This document shows, one piece after another, positions 8,547-15,949 of a DNA stretch of 16,869 bases. The stretch lies in the NCBI GenBank assembly GCA_024643945.1, contig JAHELX010000062.1:1-16869 (forward strand). Reading direction: 5' to 3'. Every line of letters starts with the position of its first letter. Position 1 is the first letter of the stretch. The stretch comes from Anaerolineales bacterium (GTDB taxonomy: Bacteria > Chloroflexota > Anaerolineae > 4572-78 > NAK82). The notes beneath the pieces are model-generated. The model was not told where the DNA came from. It worked only from the letters and a program-made list of their open reading frames with translations, and did not search any database. The position numbers were made by a program, and so were the translations under genes.

Positions 8547-9508
8547 GGCTGATCTTCCACCCTTCCATTCTCCCAGCGCTAGCCATATGTCCAATACTGT
8601 TTGCGTGCAACGGATTGATAGAAGCGCACCCAACTTCTCAGAGTACATCAGCCGAGGTTTCAACCCAAGCCAATGATAACAAGCCGCTGAAGACCGAAGT
8701 CCGCCCCAAGGATGGGGGCGTCATGGTCTACGTTCCGGCCGGGGAGTTTCCAATGGGGAGCAGTGACGCCGAGATCGCTATAGCTAAAGCGGATTGCCCT
8801 GGTTGTCCCGAGGATTGGTTCGACGGTGAACGACCACAACATCCTGTGTACCTGGATGCCTATTGGATTGACAGGTACGAGGTAACCAACGCGCAGTTTG
8901 CCAAGTTCATCGAGGATGGGGGCTACTATAAGCGCGAGTTTTGGACGGAAGAGGGCTGGGGGTGGAAGACGGCCGAGAATCAAGCTCAGCCCATATATTG
9001 GGACGAGCCCCGCTGGAACAAATCCGATCATCCGGTAGTCGGCATAGCCTGGTTTGAGGCGCTGGCCTACTGTCGCTGGGCGGGAGCGCGCTTGCCAACC
9101 GAGGCAGAGTGGGAGCGGGCCGCCGGCTGGGACGCGGACAGGCAGGTGAAGTACATCTATCCCTGGGGGAATAAGTGGGATCCGGCCAGGGCCAACACGG
9201 TCGAATCTGCCCTGGGGACCACGACACCGGTAGGCCACTACTGTCCAGAGGGAGCGAGCCCGGTCGGTGCCTGCGACATGGTCGGCAACGTCTGGGAGTG
9301 GGTTAGCAGCATCTATATGCCCTATCCATACCGCCCCGACTATGGCCGTGAGGATTGGGAGGCTCACGGAACTCGCGCCCTGCGGGGCGGCTCGTGGCTC
9401 AATGAACGCGATCGATCGCGCACTGCCTATCGTCTACCCCCTTTCCCCGGAGATTTTATTCTGTTTGACCCAACCAATGGCTTTCGTTGTGCTATGTCTG
9501 ACCAATAA
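8543..9508 (+). CDS. Lipoprotein with a SUMF1/formylglycine-generating-enzyme-like domain, catalytic cysteines absent
   Basis: A 321-residue exported protein. The N-terminus has a hydrophobic stretch ending in a lipobox L19-F-A-C22, so it is probably a lipoprotein anchored outside the membrane. After a Ser/Thr-rich linker, the FGE-sulfatase fold begins near residue 52: VYVPAGEFPMGS, YEVTNAQFAKFIEDGGY, RLPTEAEWERAA, YPWGN, VGNVWEWVSS and FRCA, in order. In real formylglycine-generating enzymes the copper-binding cysteines sit in GGSxxC-x4-C; here it is GGSWLN287 with S292 at the second position. It therefore should not oxidise sulfatase cysteines, and no sulfatase is nearby. It may bind or process extracellular glycan, but that is inference. 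It is coupled to the preceding URO-D gene by a 4-base overlap. Confidence 0.88.
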   Translation: MRLIFHPSILPALAICPILFACNGLIEAHPTSQSTSAEVSTQANDNKPLKTEVRPKDGGVMVYVPAGEFPMGSSDAEIAIAKADCPGCPEDWFDGERPQHPVYLDAYWIDRYEVTNAQFAKFIEDGGYYKREFWTEEGWGWKTAENQAQPIYWDEPRWNKSDHPVVGIAWFEALAYCRWAGARLPTEAEWERAAGWDADRQVKYIYPWGNKWDPARANTVESALGTTTPVGHYCPEGASPVGACDMVGNVWEWVSSIYMPYPYRPDYGREDWEAHGTRALRGGSWLNERDRSRTAYRLPPFPGDFILFDPTNGFRCAMSDQ

Positions 9509-9561
9509 CCAATCCGACGATGTAGTTCAGCGACTTCAGCCAACGTACGTGCGTCGTAGAC

Positions 9562-9688
9562 AAAAGGAGGTCTGCACATAATCAAGGTCATTGTAGATGC
9601 ACCAGTCCGCTGGTTGGTCTGCGGCAGCAGTATGCAGGCCATGGCACTCGTTTGTTTGATGGTAATTCTTAGAAAGGGGGCAAAGCCG
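9562..9688 (+). promoter_or_regulatory. Orphan strong ribosome site in the leader of the second kinase
   Basis: AAAAGGAGGT at 9562-9571 is a near-perfect Shine-Dalgarno site, yet the codon at ideal spacing is ATA (9578-9580), not ATG. From there the frame stays open into the kinase gene and would add 37 residues (starting IIKVIVDAPV). The kinase has its own site at 9673-9680, so the upstream site looks like the scar of a lost start codon or a leader peptide. Bases 9509-9561 show nothing clear. Confidence 0.4.
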
Positions 9689-11215
9689 ATGGCCGAGTAT
9701 CTTCTTGGCATTGATAGCGGCAGCACCGTGTGCAAAGCAGCGATCTTTGACCTAGAAGGTCGCGAGGTTCAGGTCGCCGGCCGCAAGATCGAACCTCAAT
9801 ACCCACATTCCGGCTGGACGGAACGCAGCATGGACCTCTTGTGGCAGAGCACGGCCGAGGCTGTCCGCGAGGTGATCACCGCTTCGGGCATTGACCCGAA
9901 ACAGATTGTTGGCGTGGGTGCTACGGGTCACGGCAACGGTTTATACCTTCTCGATAAGCAGGGCAAACCTGCGCGCCGGGGCATTCAGTCAATGGATACA
10001 AGAGCGGCCGGTATCATTAATGAGTGGAACGCTCGAGAATTACATAGCCAGGTGTTCCCCTACACTGTCCAGGCCTTCTGGCCTGCTCAGCCTAATGCGC
10101 TGTTGGCCTGGATCAAGCGCAACGAGCCCTACGTCTACAAACGGATTGGGGCCGTCTTGATGTGCAAAGACTACACCATCTATTGCCTGACTGGAGAGAT
10201 CACCACCGACTTCACCGACATGAGTGGCACCAGTCTGATGGACGTGAGGAACAAATGCTATTCCAGGGAATTGCTAGAATTGTATGATCTGACCGAACTG
10301 TGGGATGCGCTGCCAACGCTGGTGCACAGCTTTGAGGTGATCGGGAAGGTCATACCGGAGGCGGCCGAGGCGACGGGCCTGGCAGCCGGAACACCGGTAG
10401 TGGGCGGCATCTTCGACGTGGATGCCTCTGCCTTGGGTGCCGGGGTGTTCAAGCCTGGGCAAGCGTGTATCATTGCTGGGACTTGGAGCATCAACGAGAT
10501 CGTCACGGCGGAGCCCTTGGTTGACCCCTCTCTTTTCATGACCTCTATCTATACGGTCCCGGACTTATGGCTCACGATAGAGGCCAGCGCTACCTCGGCG
10601 ACCAACCTGGAATGGTTTGTCACCCATTTCTGCAGCGAAGAGCGGGCAGAGGCAGAGAAGCGCGGCATATCGGTATACGAAATGTGCAACGAAATGGTAG
10701 CCAGCCTGCCGCCGGGCGGGACGGATGTGATCTTCCATCCCTTCCTTTACGGTTCCAACGTGCAGCCGACAGCGCGGGCTGGTTTCTACGGTATCGCCGG
10801 TTGGCACACCAAAGCCCATGTGGTCAGGGCGCTTTATGAAGGGATTGTCTATTGCCATCTGAACCACATCGAGAAACTGCGTGAAGCAGGGGCGCAGATG
10901 GACGTGGCACGCCTTACCGGCGGCGGATCGCGCAGCCAGGTGTGGACCCAGATCTTCGCGGATACTATTCAACTGCCTGTAGAGGTGCCCGCAGGAGTCG
11001 AGATGGGAGCCCGGGGAGCAGCAATCTGCGCGGGCATCGGCGTGGGCGCGTACAAAGATCACGCTGAAGCGGTCGCGAAAGCCGTCAAGATCGAACGGCG
11101 GCAAGAGCCAAACCCGGAAGCTACTCCACACTATCTGGCGCGCTACGCCGAATACCAGCGTCTACTGCAAGCCATGCAGGAGCCGTGGGATCACTTGAGC
11201 CAGCTTGGCCAGTGA
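9689..11215 (+). CDS. FGGY-family carbohydrate kinase, L-xylulokinase/erythritol-kinase-like
   Basis: A 508-residue FGGY kinase. The ATP loop is GIDSGSTVCKAAIFD, and the text that follows (HSGWTERSMDLLWQ, GATGHGNGLYLLD) resembles E. coli LyxK, which has GWAERDM and GKGLFLLD at the same place. The likely catalytic base is D243 in GGIFDV. AGTWSINEI and EASATSATNLEWF also match the LyxK/EryA subgroup. The ATG at 9689 was preferred over an upstream TTG at 9614 because AAAGGGGG (9673-9680) precedes it at good spacing and because the family starts here. It belongs to a different subgroup from the kinase at 3765. Likely substrate: a ketopentose or polyol, not proven. Confidence 0.92.
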   Translation: MAEYLLGIDSGSTVCKAAIFDLEGREVQVAGRKIEPQYPHSGWTERSMDLLWQSTAEAVREVITASGIDPKQIVGVGATGHGNGLYLLDKQGKPARRGIQSMDTRAAGIINEWNARELHSQVFPYTVQAFWPAQPNALLAWIKRNEPYVYKRIGAVLMCKDYTIYCLTGEITTDFTDMSGTSLMDVRNKCYSRELLELYDLTELWDALPTLVHSFEVIGKVIPEAAEATGLAAGTPVVGGIFDVDASALGAGVFKPGQACIIAGTWSINEIVTAEPLVDPSLFMTSIYTVPDLWLTIEASATSATNLEWFVTHFCSEERAEAEKRGISVYEMCNEMVASLPPGGTDVIFHPFLYGSNVQPTARAGFYGIAGWHTKAHVVRALYEGIVYCHLNHIEKLREAGAQMDVARLTGGGSRSQVWTQIFADTIQLPVEVPAGVEMGARGAAICAGIGVGAYKDHAEAVAKAVKIERRQEPNPEATPHYLARYAEYQRLLQAMQEPWDHLSQLGQ

Positions 11216-11283
11216 CTCAGGGTGCCCTATGATTCAGGCGTGAAGCTCTGACGCAGAACGGTACACAGTTGGAGGTATATTAG

Positions 11284-12432
11284 ATGACATGGACATCAAG
11301 AGAACGGGTTATTGCTACTCTCGAACATCGTGAACCTGATCGGGTCCCAATTGATATAAATCCAGTACTGGACTTCTATCTGAACCTGAAAGGCTACCTG
11401 GGGCTGGAGATCGAGGAAGAAATCAAAGCCAGCTCTATGTTAGAAGTAGTTCCGCATCCCAAGGTGCTCTCCACAGTCGGCATAGACTTGATCGCCGTCA
11501 AGCTGGGTGCCCCAAAAGGTCGTCGCCCTTCACGCTCCACAGGAGATCTGGCAGTAAACGAGTGGGGCGTCGGTCTCAAGCGTCTCCGTCAGCCGGGCGG
11601 TGGGAGCTATATGGAACCAGTGCATCACCCTCTCGCTGATGCGACCATAGATGATCTGGAGAAGTATCCCTGGCCAGACCCTGATGCGCCAGGTCGAGGC
11701 GAGGGGGCAGAGGCAGTGGCTAAGCGGCTCTACGAAGATACCGACCTGGCATTGATGGGCCGCTTTGGGGGTCCAATTGTCGAGACGGCCCTATATATGA
11801 TGGGCTTCGAAAGATGGCTGGTTTGCGCTGCCAGCGAGCCCGAGTTCGCTGGCGTCCTGCTGGACAAGATCACAGATATTTCAATTGCGCTGGATCGGAT
11901 CGGCCTTGAGGCCACTGCCAAGTATCTGCAGATATTCAAGATTAGCGGCGATGATTTCGGAATGCAGACTGGGCCGTTGTACTCGCCCAAGATGTTTCGT
12001 GAGTTGTTTCTGCCCCGCCTGCGGCGGCGTTGGCAAGCGGCCCGGGAGTATCTTGATACGGTGAATTCCTCGGTCAAGCTGATGTTCCACAGTTGTGGCG
12101 GAATCCGCCCATTTATTCCCGATCTCATTGAGATAGGCCTCCAGGTACTTGATCCGGTGCAGCCCCGGGCTGCGGGTATGGATTCCGCAGAACTGAAGCG
12201 GGAATTTGGTGATCGCCTTACCTTTCACGGGGGTGTAGACGAACAGAAGGTGCTGCCCTTCGGATCAGAAGAGGATGTGGAAGCAGAGGTGCGCCTGCGG
12301 ATCAGAGCGTTTGCCCCCGGTGGTGGTTACATTCTAGCTCCTTCTCACTACGTTCAAGCAGATACCCCACCGGCCAACATAGTGGCTATGTGCCGTGCTG
12401 CACAACAGTACGGTCAGTATCCTATTTGTTAA
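11284..12432 (+). CDS. URO-D superfamily protein, methyltransferase-like (paralogue 3)
   Basis: A 382-residue protein with the classic opening SRERVIATLEHREPDRVPID. The middle has GDDFGMQTGPLYSPKMFREL, and the putative metal site is H269-S-C271-GG, so the H-x-C pair is intact. Near the end APGGGYILAPSH places a histidine where methyltransferases of the MtaA type have their second cysteine, which might act as a third metal ligand. The ATG at 11284 follows TGGAGGT (11270-11276). It lies 68 bases after the second kinase. As with the other two copies, no corrinoid protein gene accompanies it. A role in demethylating or decarboxylating a catabolic intermediate is plausible but not shown. Confidence 0.86.
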   Translation: MTWTSRERVIATLEHREPDRVPIDINPVLDFYLNLKGYLGLEIEEEIKASSMLEVVPHPKVLSTVGIDLIAVKLGAPKGRRPSRSTGDLAVNEWGVGLKRLRQPGGGSYMEPVHHPLADATIDDLEKYPWPDPDAPGRGEGAEAVAKRLYEDTDLALMGRFGGPIVETALYMMGFERWLVCAASEPEFAGVLLDKITDISIALDRIGLEATAKYLQIFKISGDDFGMQTGPLYSPKMFRELFLPRLRRRWQAAREYLDTVNSSVKLMFHSCGGIRPFIPDLIEIGLQVLDPVQPRAAGMDSAELKREFGDRLTFHGGVDEQKVLPFGSEEDVEAEVRLRIRAFAPGGGYILAPSHYVQADTPPANIVAMCRAAQQYGQYPIC

Positions 12433-12495
12433 CGTTAGAATTGGTTTTCTGCAATACATCCTAAGCCATAGCTATGACACAAAAGGAAGTTGAAT

Positions 12496-13089
12496 ATGGC
12501 CTTCATCCAAACTATCCCTGAAGCAGAAGCGACCGGCAAAGTGCGCGAGATGTACCAGCGTAACCTGAAGAAGCGGGGCTACGTGCCCAACTACACCAAG
12601 CTGCTGAGTCTGCGCCCCGAGGTCATGGAGGCCTGGGGCACTCTGCAGGAGGCCATCCGTTCCAAGATGTCGCTGCGCCAATGGGAACTGGTGACCATCA
12701 CCGTCGCGGCCAGTCTGCACTGTACCTACTGAATGCTGGCGCACGGGGCGGTGCTCCGTCAGAACTTCTTCAGCGCCGAGCAGGTGACCGCTATCGTCAA
12801 GGATTTTCGTAACGCCGGGCTGGAGCCAGCCGAAGTGGCTATGATGGCCTTTGCCCAAAAGGTGACCCTGAATGCCCACGAGATCACCCCAGAGGATATC
12901 GAGGTCTTGCGCACCTACGGCTTGTCAGACGCCGAGATTCTGGACATCACTCTGGCTGCGACGGCGCGCAGCTTCTTCGCTAAGCTGCTAGATGCACTGG
13001 GGGCTGAGCCGGACGCGGCGTATCTCGAGTTGGAAGAGGGACTACGCCAGGCGCTGGTGGGGAGGCGCCCGTTCGGGGAAGTGGCCTGA
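12496..13089 (+). CDS. AhpD/carboxymuconolactone-decarboxylase-family protein with in-frame TGA, probable selenoprotein
   Basis: A 197-residue protein if the TGA at 12730-12732 is read through. The text before it (MAFIQTIPEAEATGKVREMY, YVPNYTKLLSLRPEVMEAW) and after it (MLAHGAVLRQNFFSAEQ, then PAEVAMMAFAQKV, DAEILDITLAA and FFAKLLDALG) is continuous with one family in one frame. AhpD-like proteins use a redox motif CxxCxxxH (or SxxCxxxH). Here C76-T-Y-TGA79-M-L-A-H83 puts the TGA exactly at the second cysteine. A GGU-loop hairpin lies just downstream. If terminated at the TGA, a 78-residue product without an active site would result. The ATG at 12496 follows AAAGGAAG. Likely role: thiol peroxidase or disulfide reductase protecting against peroxides. 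Alternatives are a nonsense mutation or a base error (TGC or TGT to TGA). Confidence 0.8.
12730..12732 (+). other. Candidate selenocysteine codon (TGA)
   Basis: In-frame TGA at residue 79 of the AhpD-like gene, flanked by CAC TGT ACC TAC and ATG CTG GCG CAC. Seven genes in the window end in TGA in the ordinary way (3301, 5310, 8544, 11213, 13087, 15063, 15925), so a general reassignment of TGA is not supported. Confidence 0.7.
12743..12759 (+). promoter_or_regulatory. Candidate bacterial SECIS hairpin
   Basis: Bases 12743-12749 (ACGGGGC) pair with 12753-12759 (GCTCCGT), seven pairs including one G-U, around a three-base loop GGT (12750-12752). The stem starts 10 bases after the TGA, and the loop begins 17 bases after it, with G at the first two loop positions. 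This is the size and spacing expected of the SelB-binding upper stem-loop in bacterial selenoprotein mRNAs such as fdhF. The hairpin lies inside the coding frame, as it must in bacteria. A competing fold pairs 12736-12744 with 12751-12762 and has loop GGGGCG. Confidence 0.6.
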
Positions 13090-13184
13090 AGACCCTACTC
13101 GAACCACACATATCAAGCAGACCAAAGTTCAGCCCCTGGCCACTTGGCGTGGGACAGTCACTGCACATCTTGTGAGACGAATTC

Positions 13185-13970
13185 ATGACTACACTGGCAG
13201 ACATCACCCACCTGATCATTGATATGGACGGCGTGCTGTATCGAGGCGATAAACCACTGCCGTGTCTGCGCGAGTTCTTTACCTTCCTGCGCCAGCGACC
13301 GATCCCCTTCGTTCTGGCGACCAATAACTCGACCCGTACGCCCCAAGAAGTTGTGGGCAAACTGGCGGGCATGGGCGTAGAGATTTTCCCGGAAGAGGTA
13401 TTGACGTCAGGTCAGGCGACGGCTCGTTTCTTAGCCAGGGAATATCCTCGCGGGACGCGGATCCACGTTTTCGGCATGCCCTCGCTTCGGCAGGCTATGG
13501 AGGAAGAAGGCTTTGTGCTGGTCGACGAAGATGTGGCGGTAGTGGTAGCCAGCATGGACCGGGATGTGACCTACGAGAAGCTCAGGCGGGCGACGTTGCT
13601 GATCCGGGGCGGGGCTCGCTTCGTCGCCACCAACCGGGACCCGACCTATCCCTCTGAAGAGGGACTGATACCGGGCACCGGCTCGATGATCGCCGCGTTG
13701 GAGGCGGCCTCCGGCGTCAAGCCGAGGGCCATCGGCAAGCCGGAACCGACCATGTTCCAACTGGCTATGGTTCAGATGGATGCCAGGCTGGAGACGACGG
13801 CCACCATCGGTGATCGCTTGGATACCGACATCCTGGGTGGGCAGCGGGCCGGGCTTATTACCATCTGTGTGTTGTCAGGCTCCAGCAACCGAGCCGGGGC
13901 CGAGGCGTTTGGCCCAGATTTCATATTCGAAGACATCGCTGATCTGCTGGCTACCTGGCAGTCATTGTAG
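13185..13970 (+). CDS. HAD-superfamily sugar-phosphate phosphatase, NagD/AraL type (HAD-IIA)
   Basis: A 261-residue hydrolase of the HAD-IIA class. Motif I is D13-M-D15-G-V-L-Y, with D13 the expected nucleophile and D15 the general acid/base. Motif II is the ATNNST segment, motif III is K185 in GKPEP, and motif IV is GDRLDTD, with D210 and D215. The C2-type cap lies between motifs II and III. Family members dephosphorylate sugar phosphates, phosphoglycolate or nucleotides; in a kinase-rich locus it may remove dead-end sugar phosphates or act in the pathway itself. The ATG at 13185 has a poor ribosome site (GTGAGACG, starting near 13170). It lies 95 bases after the selenoprotein candidate; those 95 bases show nothing clear. 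Confidence 0.9.
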   Translation: MTTLADITHLIIDMDGVLYRGDKPLPCLREFFTFLRQRPIPFVLATNNSTRTPQEVVGKLAGMGVEIFPEEVLTSGQATARFLAREYPRGTRIHVFGMPSLRQAMEEEGFVLVDEDVAVVVASMDRDVTYEKLRRATLLIRGGARFVATNRDPTYPSEEGLIPGTGSMIAALEAASGVKPRAIGKPEPTMFQLAMVQMDARLETTATIGDRLDTDILGGQRAGLITICVLSGSSNRAGAEAFGPDFIFEDIADLLATWQSL

Positions 13971-14009
13971 ACCAATGCCAATGAATACACAGACATCGGA
14001 GCTTTTCCT

Positions 14010-15065
14010 ATGAAAGCGGTGATGATCGCAGATTATCTTATCCCCACTGAGTTGATGTTAGGAGCTTGTGATCCACTACTCGAGGCCGGGTGTGAGATAG
14101 AGACTCTGGAATGGGAGATTGAGAGTAAAGAAAAAGTCGACCAGCGTCGGCTTAACGTCGAGTTACACGGGCCAGAGGCTGAGGCTTACGCCGATAGGGC
14201 CGATGAGGCGGTCAGAGACGCTCAAATCTTGATCGTGCACTTTTGTCCTGTGCCCCGTTCCCTGGTTGAAGCGGGCAGCCAGTTGAAAGTTATCGGTGTG
14301 GCCCGTGCTGGCTGGGAAAATATTGACGTAGAAGCGGCTACAGAGAGGAATATACCCGTCATCCATATCGTTGGCCGTAACGATACGACCGTTGCTGAAT
14401 TCACCATAGGCTTGATGTTGGCCGAGATGCGCCATATCGCCAGAGCCCACTACGCCATCAGCCAGGGGGAATGGTTTGAGATTATCGATCCGCTTAGTTG
14501 CTTTGAACTAGGTGGTAAAACGATTGGCCTGATTGGGTTTGGGGCTGTTGGGCGTATTCTGGCTCGACGGCTGGCAGGGTTCGAGGCGCGTCTGCTCGTA
14601 TACGATCCCTATGTGCCCAAAGAAGTAATAATCGAAGCCGACTGTGAACCTTCATCTCCTGAATCGCTCCTTCAGAGATCCGATGTTGTCTCCCTGCACG
14701 CCAGGCTTACCCCCGAGACATTAGGCCTGATTGGTGAGCGGGAACTGGCCCTGATGAAACCCACGGCTTATCTTATCAATACCGCGCGTGCAGGATTGAT
14801 TGATGAGGGAGCATTACTTGAGGCACTGCAAAAAAAGCGGATCGCGGGGGCCGCCCTGGACGTTTTTTGGCAAGAGCCTGTGCCCACCGATAGCCCTTTC
14901 TTGAAACTTGACAATGTCACCCTAGCTTCGCACTTGGCGGGTACCACCCGCGATGCTTTCATCAAGTCCGTCGGGCTAGTCACTCAAGCAGCGCTCGACT
15001 GCATTAGAGGTGTAAACTATGACTGGGTTGTCAATCCCGAGGCTGTGCGGAAAGCCGGAGAATGA
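14010..15065 (+). CDS. D-isomer-specific 2-hydroxyacid dehydrogenase, phosphoglycerate-dehydrogenase-like
   Basis: A 351-residue NAD(P)-dependent dehydrogenase that interconverts a 2-hydroxyacid and its 2-oxoacid. The Rossmann motif is G176-F-G178-A-V-G181. The catalytic set is R260 (NTARAG), E289 (WQEPVP) and H308 (ASHLAG). An N-terminal catalytic-domain half and the TTVAEFTIGLMLAEMRHI helix complete the fold. There is no C-terminal ACT domain, so it is not a standard serine-pathway SerA. Such stand-alone forms often reduce or oxidise sugar-acid intermediates. The ATG at 14010 follows GGAG (13998-14001). The stop lies five bases before the aldolase start, so the two genes are almost certainly co-translated. 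Substrate unknown. Confidence 0.92.
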   Translation: MKAVMIADYLIPTELMLGACDPLLEAGCEIETLEWEIESKEKVDQRRLNVELHGPEAEAYADRADEAVRDAQILIVHFCPVPRSLVEAGSQLKVIGVARAGWENIDVEAATERNIPVIHIVGRNDTTVAEFTIGLMLAEMRHIARAHYAISQGEWFEIIDPLSCFELGGKTIGLIGFGAVGRILARRLAGFEARLLVYDPYVPKEVIIEADCEPSSPESLLQRSDVVSLHARLTPETLGLIGERELALMKPTAYLINTARAGLIDEGALLEALQKKRIAGAALDVFWQEPVPTDSPFLKLDNVTLASHLAGTTRDAFIKSVGLVTQAALDCIRGVNYDWVVNPEAVRKAGE

Positions 15066-15069
15066 GCAA

Positions 15070-15927
15070 GTGAAGTTTGTTGGATTACCGGAAATACTGG
15101 GCACATGCGTGGGAGAAGGCTGGGCGGTAGCTGCGTTCGACACCATCAATTTGGAAATAACCCGAGCCATTTTGAAGAGCGCTGATGCTGAGCGTGCGCC
15201 GGTTATTGTTATGCTCTTACCATCACACATCCACGAAGAAGACATGCCCAGCCTGACGGCCGCGATTCGCGCTGAAGCAGAAAGAGTAAATGTCCCCGTG
15301 GCCCTGCTTCTTGACCACGCGACCAACCTTAAACAAGTGATGGCTGGCATTCGCTTGGGCTGCTCAGCCGTGATGTTCGATGCCTCCGACCGCCCTCTGT
15401 TAGAAAACATTTCCCTTACCCGCCAGGTAGTGGAAATAGCTCACGCGGCTGGGGTGTCTGTAGAAGCAGAGTTAGGGCATGTGGGCGGCGGCGACGAGTC
15501 TGGAGCTAGGGCGTTTACTCAATCGGTTCTGACCCAGGTGGAAGAAGCTGAACGCTTTGTTACCGAAACCGGGGTGGATGCCTTGGCAGTGTCTATCGGC
15601 ACCGTCCACGGTCCCTATATAACCAAGCCTCGGCTGGATTTCGAGAGATTGAAGCAGTTGAGACAGAAACTTGATATCCCTCTGGTTCTGCACGGGGGCT
15701 CGGGGATACCGGACGAGGATATCCGACGGCTAATCACACTGGGCATTGATAAGATAAATGTCTGGACCGATGTGGCTTGGGCCTATATGAGCACAATCAA
15801 GCAGGAGCTGACCGATCCAGCAGGCCCTTATCCTTTGCATGACGTGCTCTCTGCCGGCCGAGCCGCTGCCGCAGGGGTTGTAACCGAAAAGATGCGTCTT
15901 TTTGGCAGCTCCGGCAAGGCAGTTTGA
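15070..15927 (+). CDS. Class II (zinc) ketose-bisphosphate aldolase, GatY/KbaY/Fba type
   Basis: A 285-residue zinc aldolase that reversibly cleaves a ketose bisphosphate to dihydroxyacetone phosphate plus an aldehyde. I chose GTG at 15070, which has GGAG (15057-15060) upstream and lies four bases after the previous stop; an upstream ATG at 15019 would overlap that gene by 47 bases. With this start the key residues fall at D82 and H83 (LLLDHATN), H180 (GTVHGPY), H208 (LHGGSG) and N230 (KINVWTD). These are the positions I recall for E. coli GatY/AgaY, so the zinc site and catalytic aspartate are intact. KINVW differs from the common KINVA. Natural substrate could be tagatose or fructose bisphosphate, or a related sugar. 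Confidence 0.93.
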   Translation: MKFVGLPEILGTCVGEGWAVAAFDTINLEITRAILKSADAERAPVIVMLLPSHIHEEDMPSLTAAIRAEAERVNVPVALLLDHATNLKQVMAGIRLGCSAVMFDASDRPLLENISLTRQVVEIAHAAGVSVEAELGHVGGGDESGARAFTQSVLTQVEEAERFVTETGVDALAVSIGTVHGPYITKPRLDFERLKQLRQKLDIPLVLHGGSGIPDEDIRRLITLGIDKINVWTDVAWAYMSTIKQELTDPAGPYPLHDVLSAGRAAAAGVVTEKMRLFGSSGKAV

Positions 15928-15949
15928 GGATAACACTCGTTGACAAAGC

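Noticed and set aside
8660..9367. Minus-strand open frame of 235 codons opposite the SUMF1-like gene
   Set aside because: The + strand shows a complete ordered domain; the antisense frame shows none.
12730..12732. Genome-wide reassignment of TGA to Trp or Gly
   Set aside because: At least seven genes in this window end at TGA at their expected family lengths, and tryptophan is encoded by TGG throughout.
12733..13089. Separate downstream gene starting at the ATG right after the TGA
   Set aside because: No ribosome site in the preceding bases, and the product would begin in the middle of the redox motif; it is the second part of one gene.
15730..15949. C-terminal part of the minus-strand frame that overlaps the aldolase
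   Set aside because: It has no similarity to the regulator family and is only the open antisense of the aldolase 3' end.
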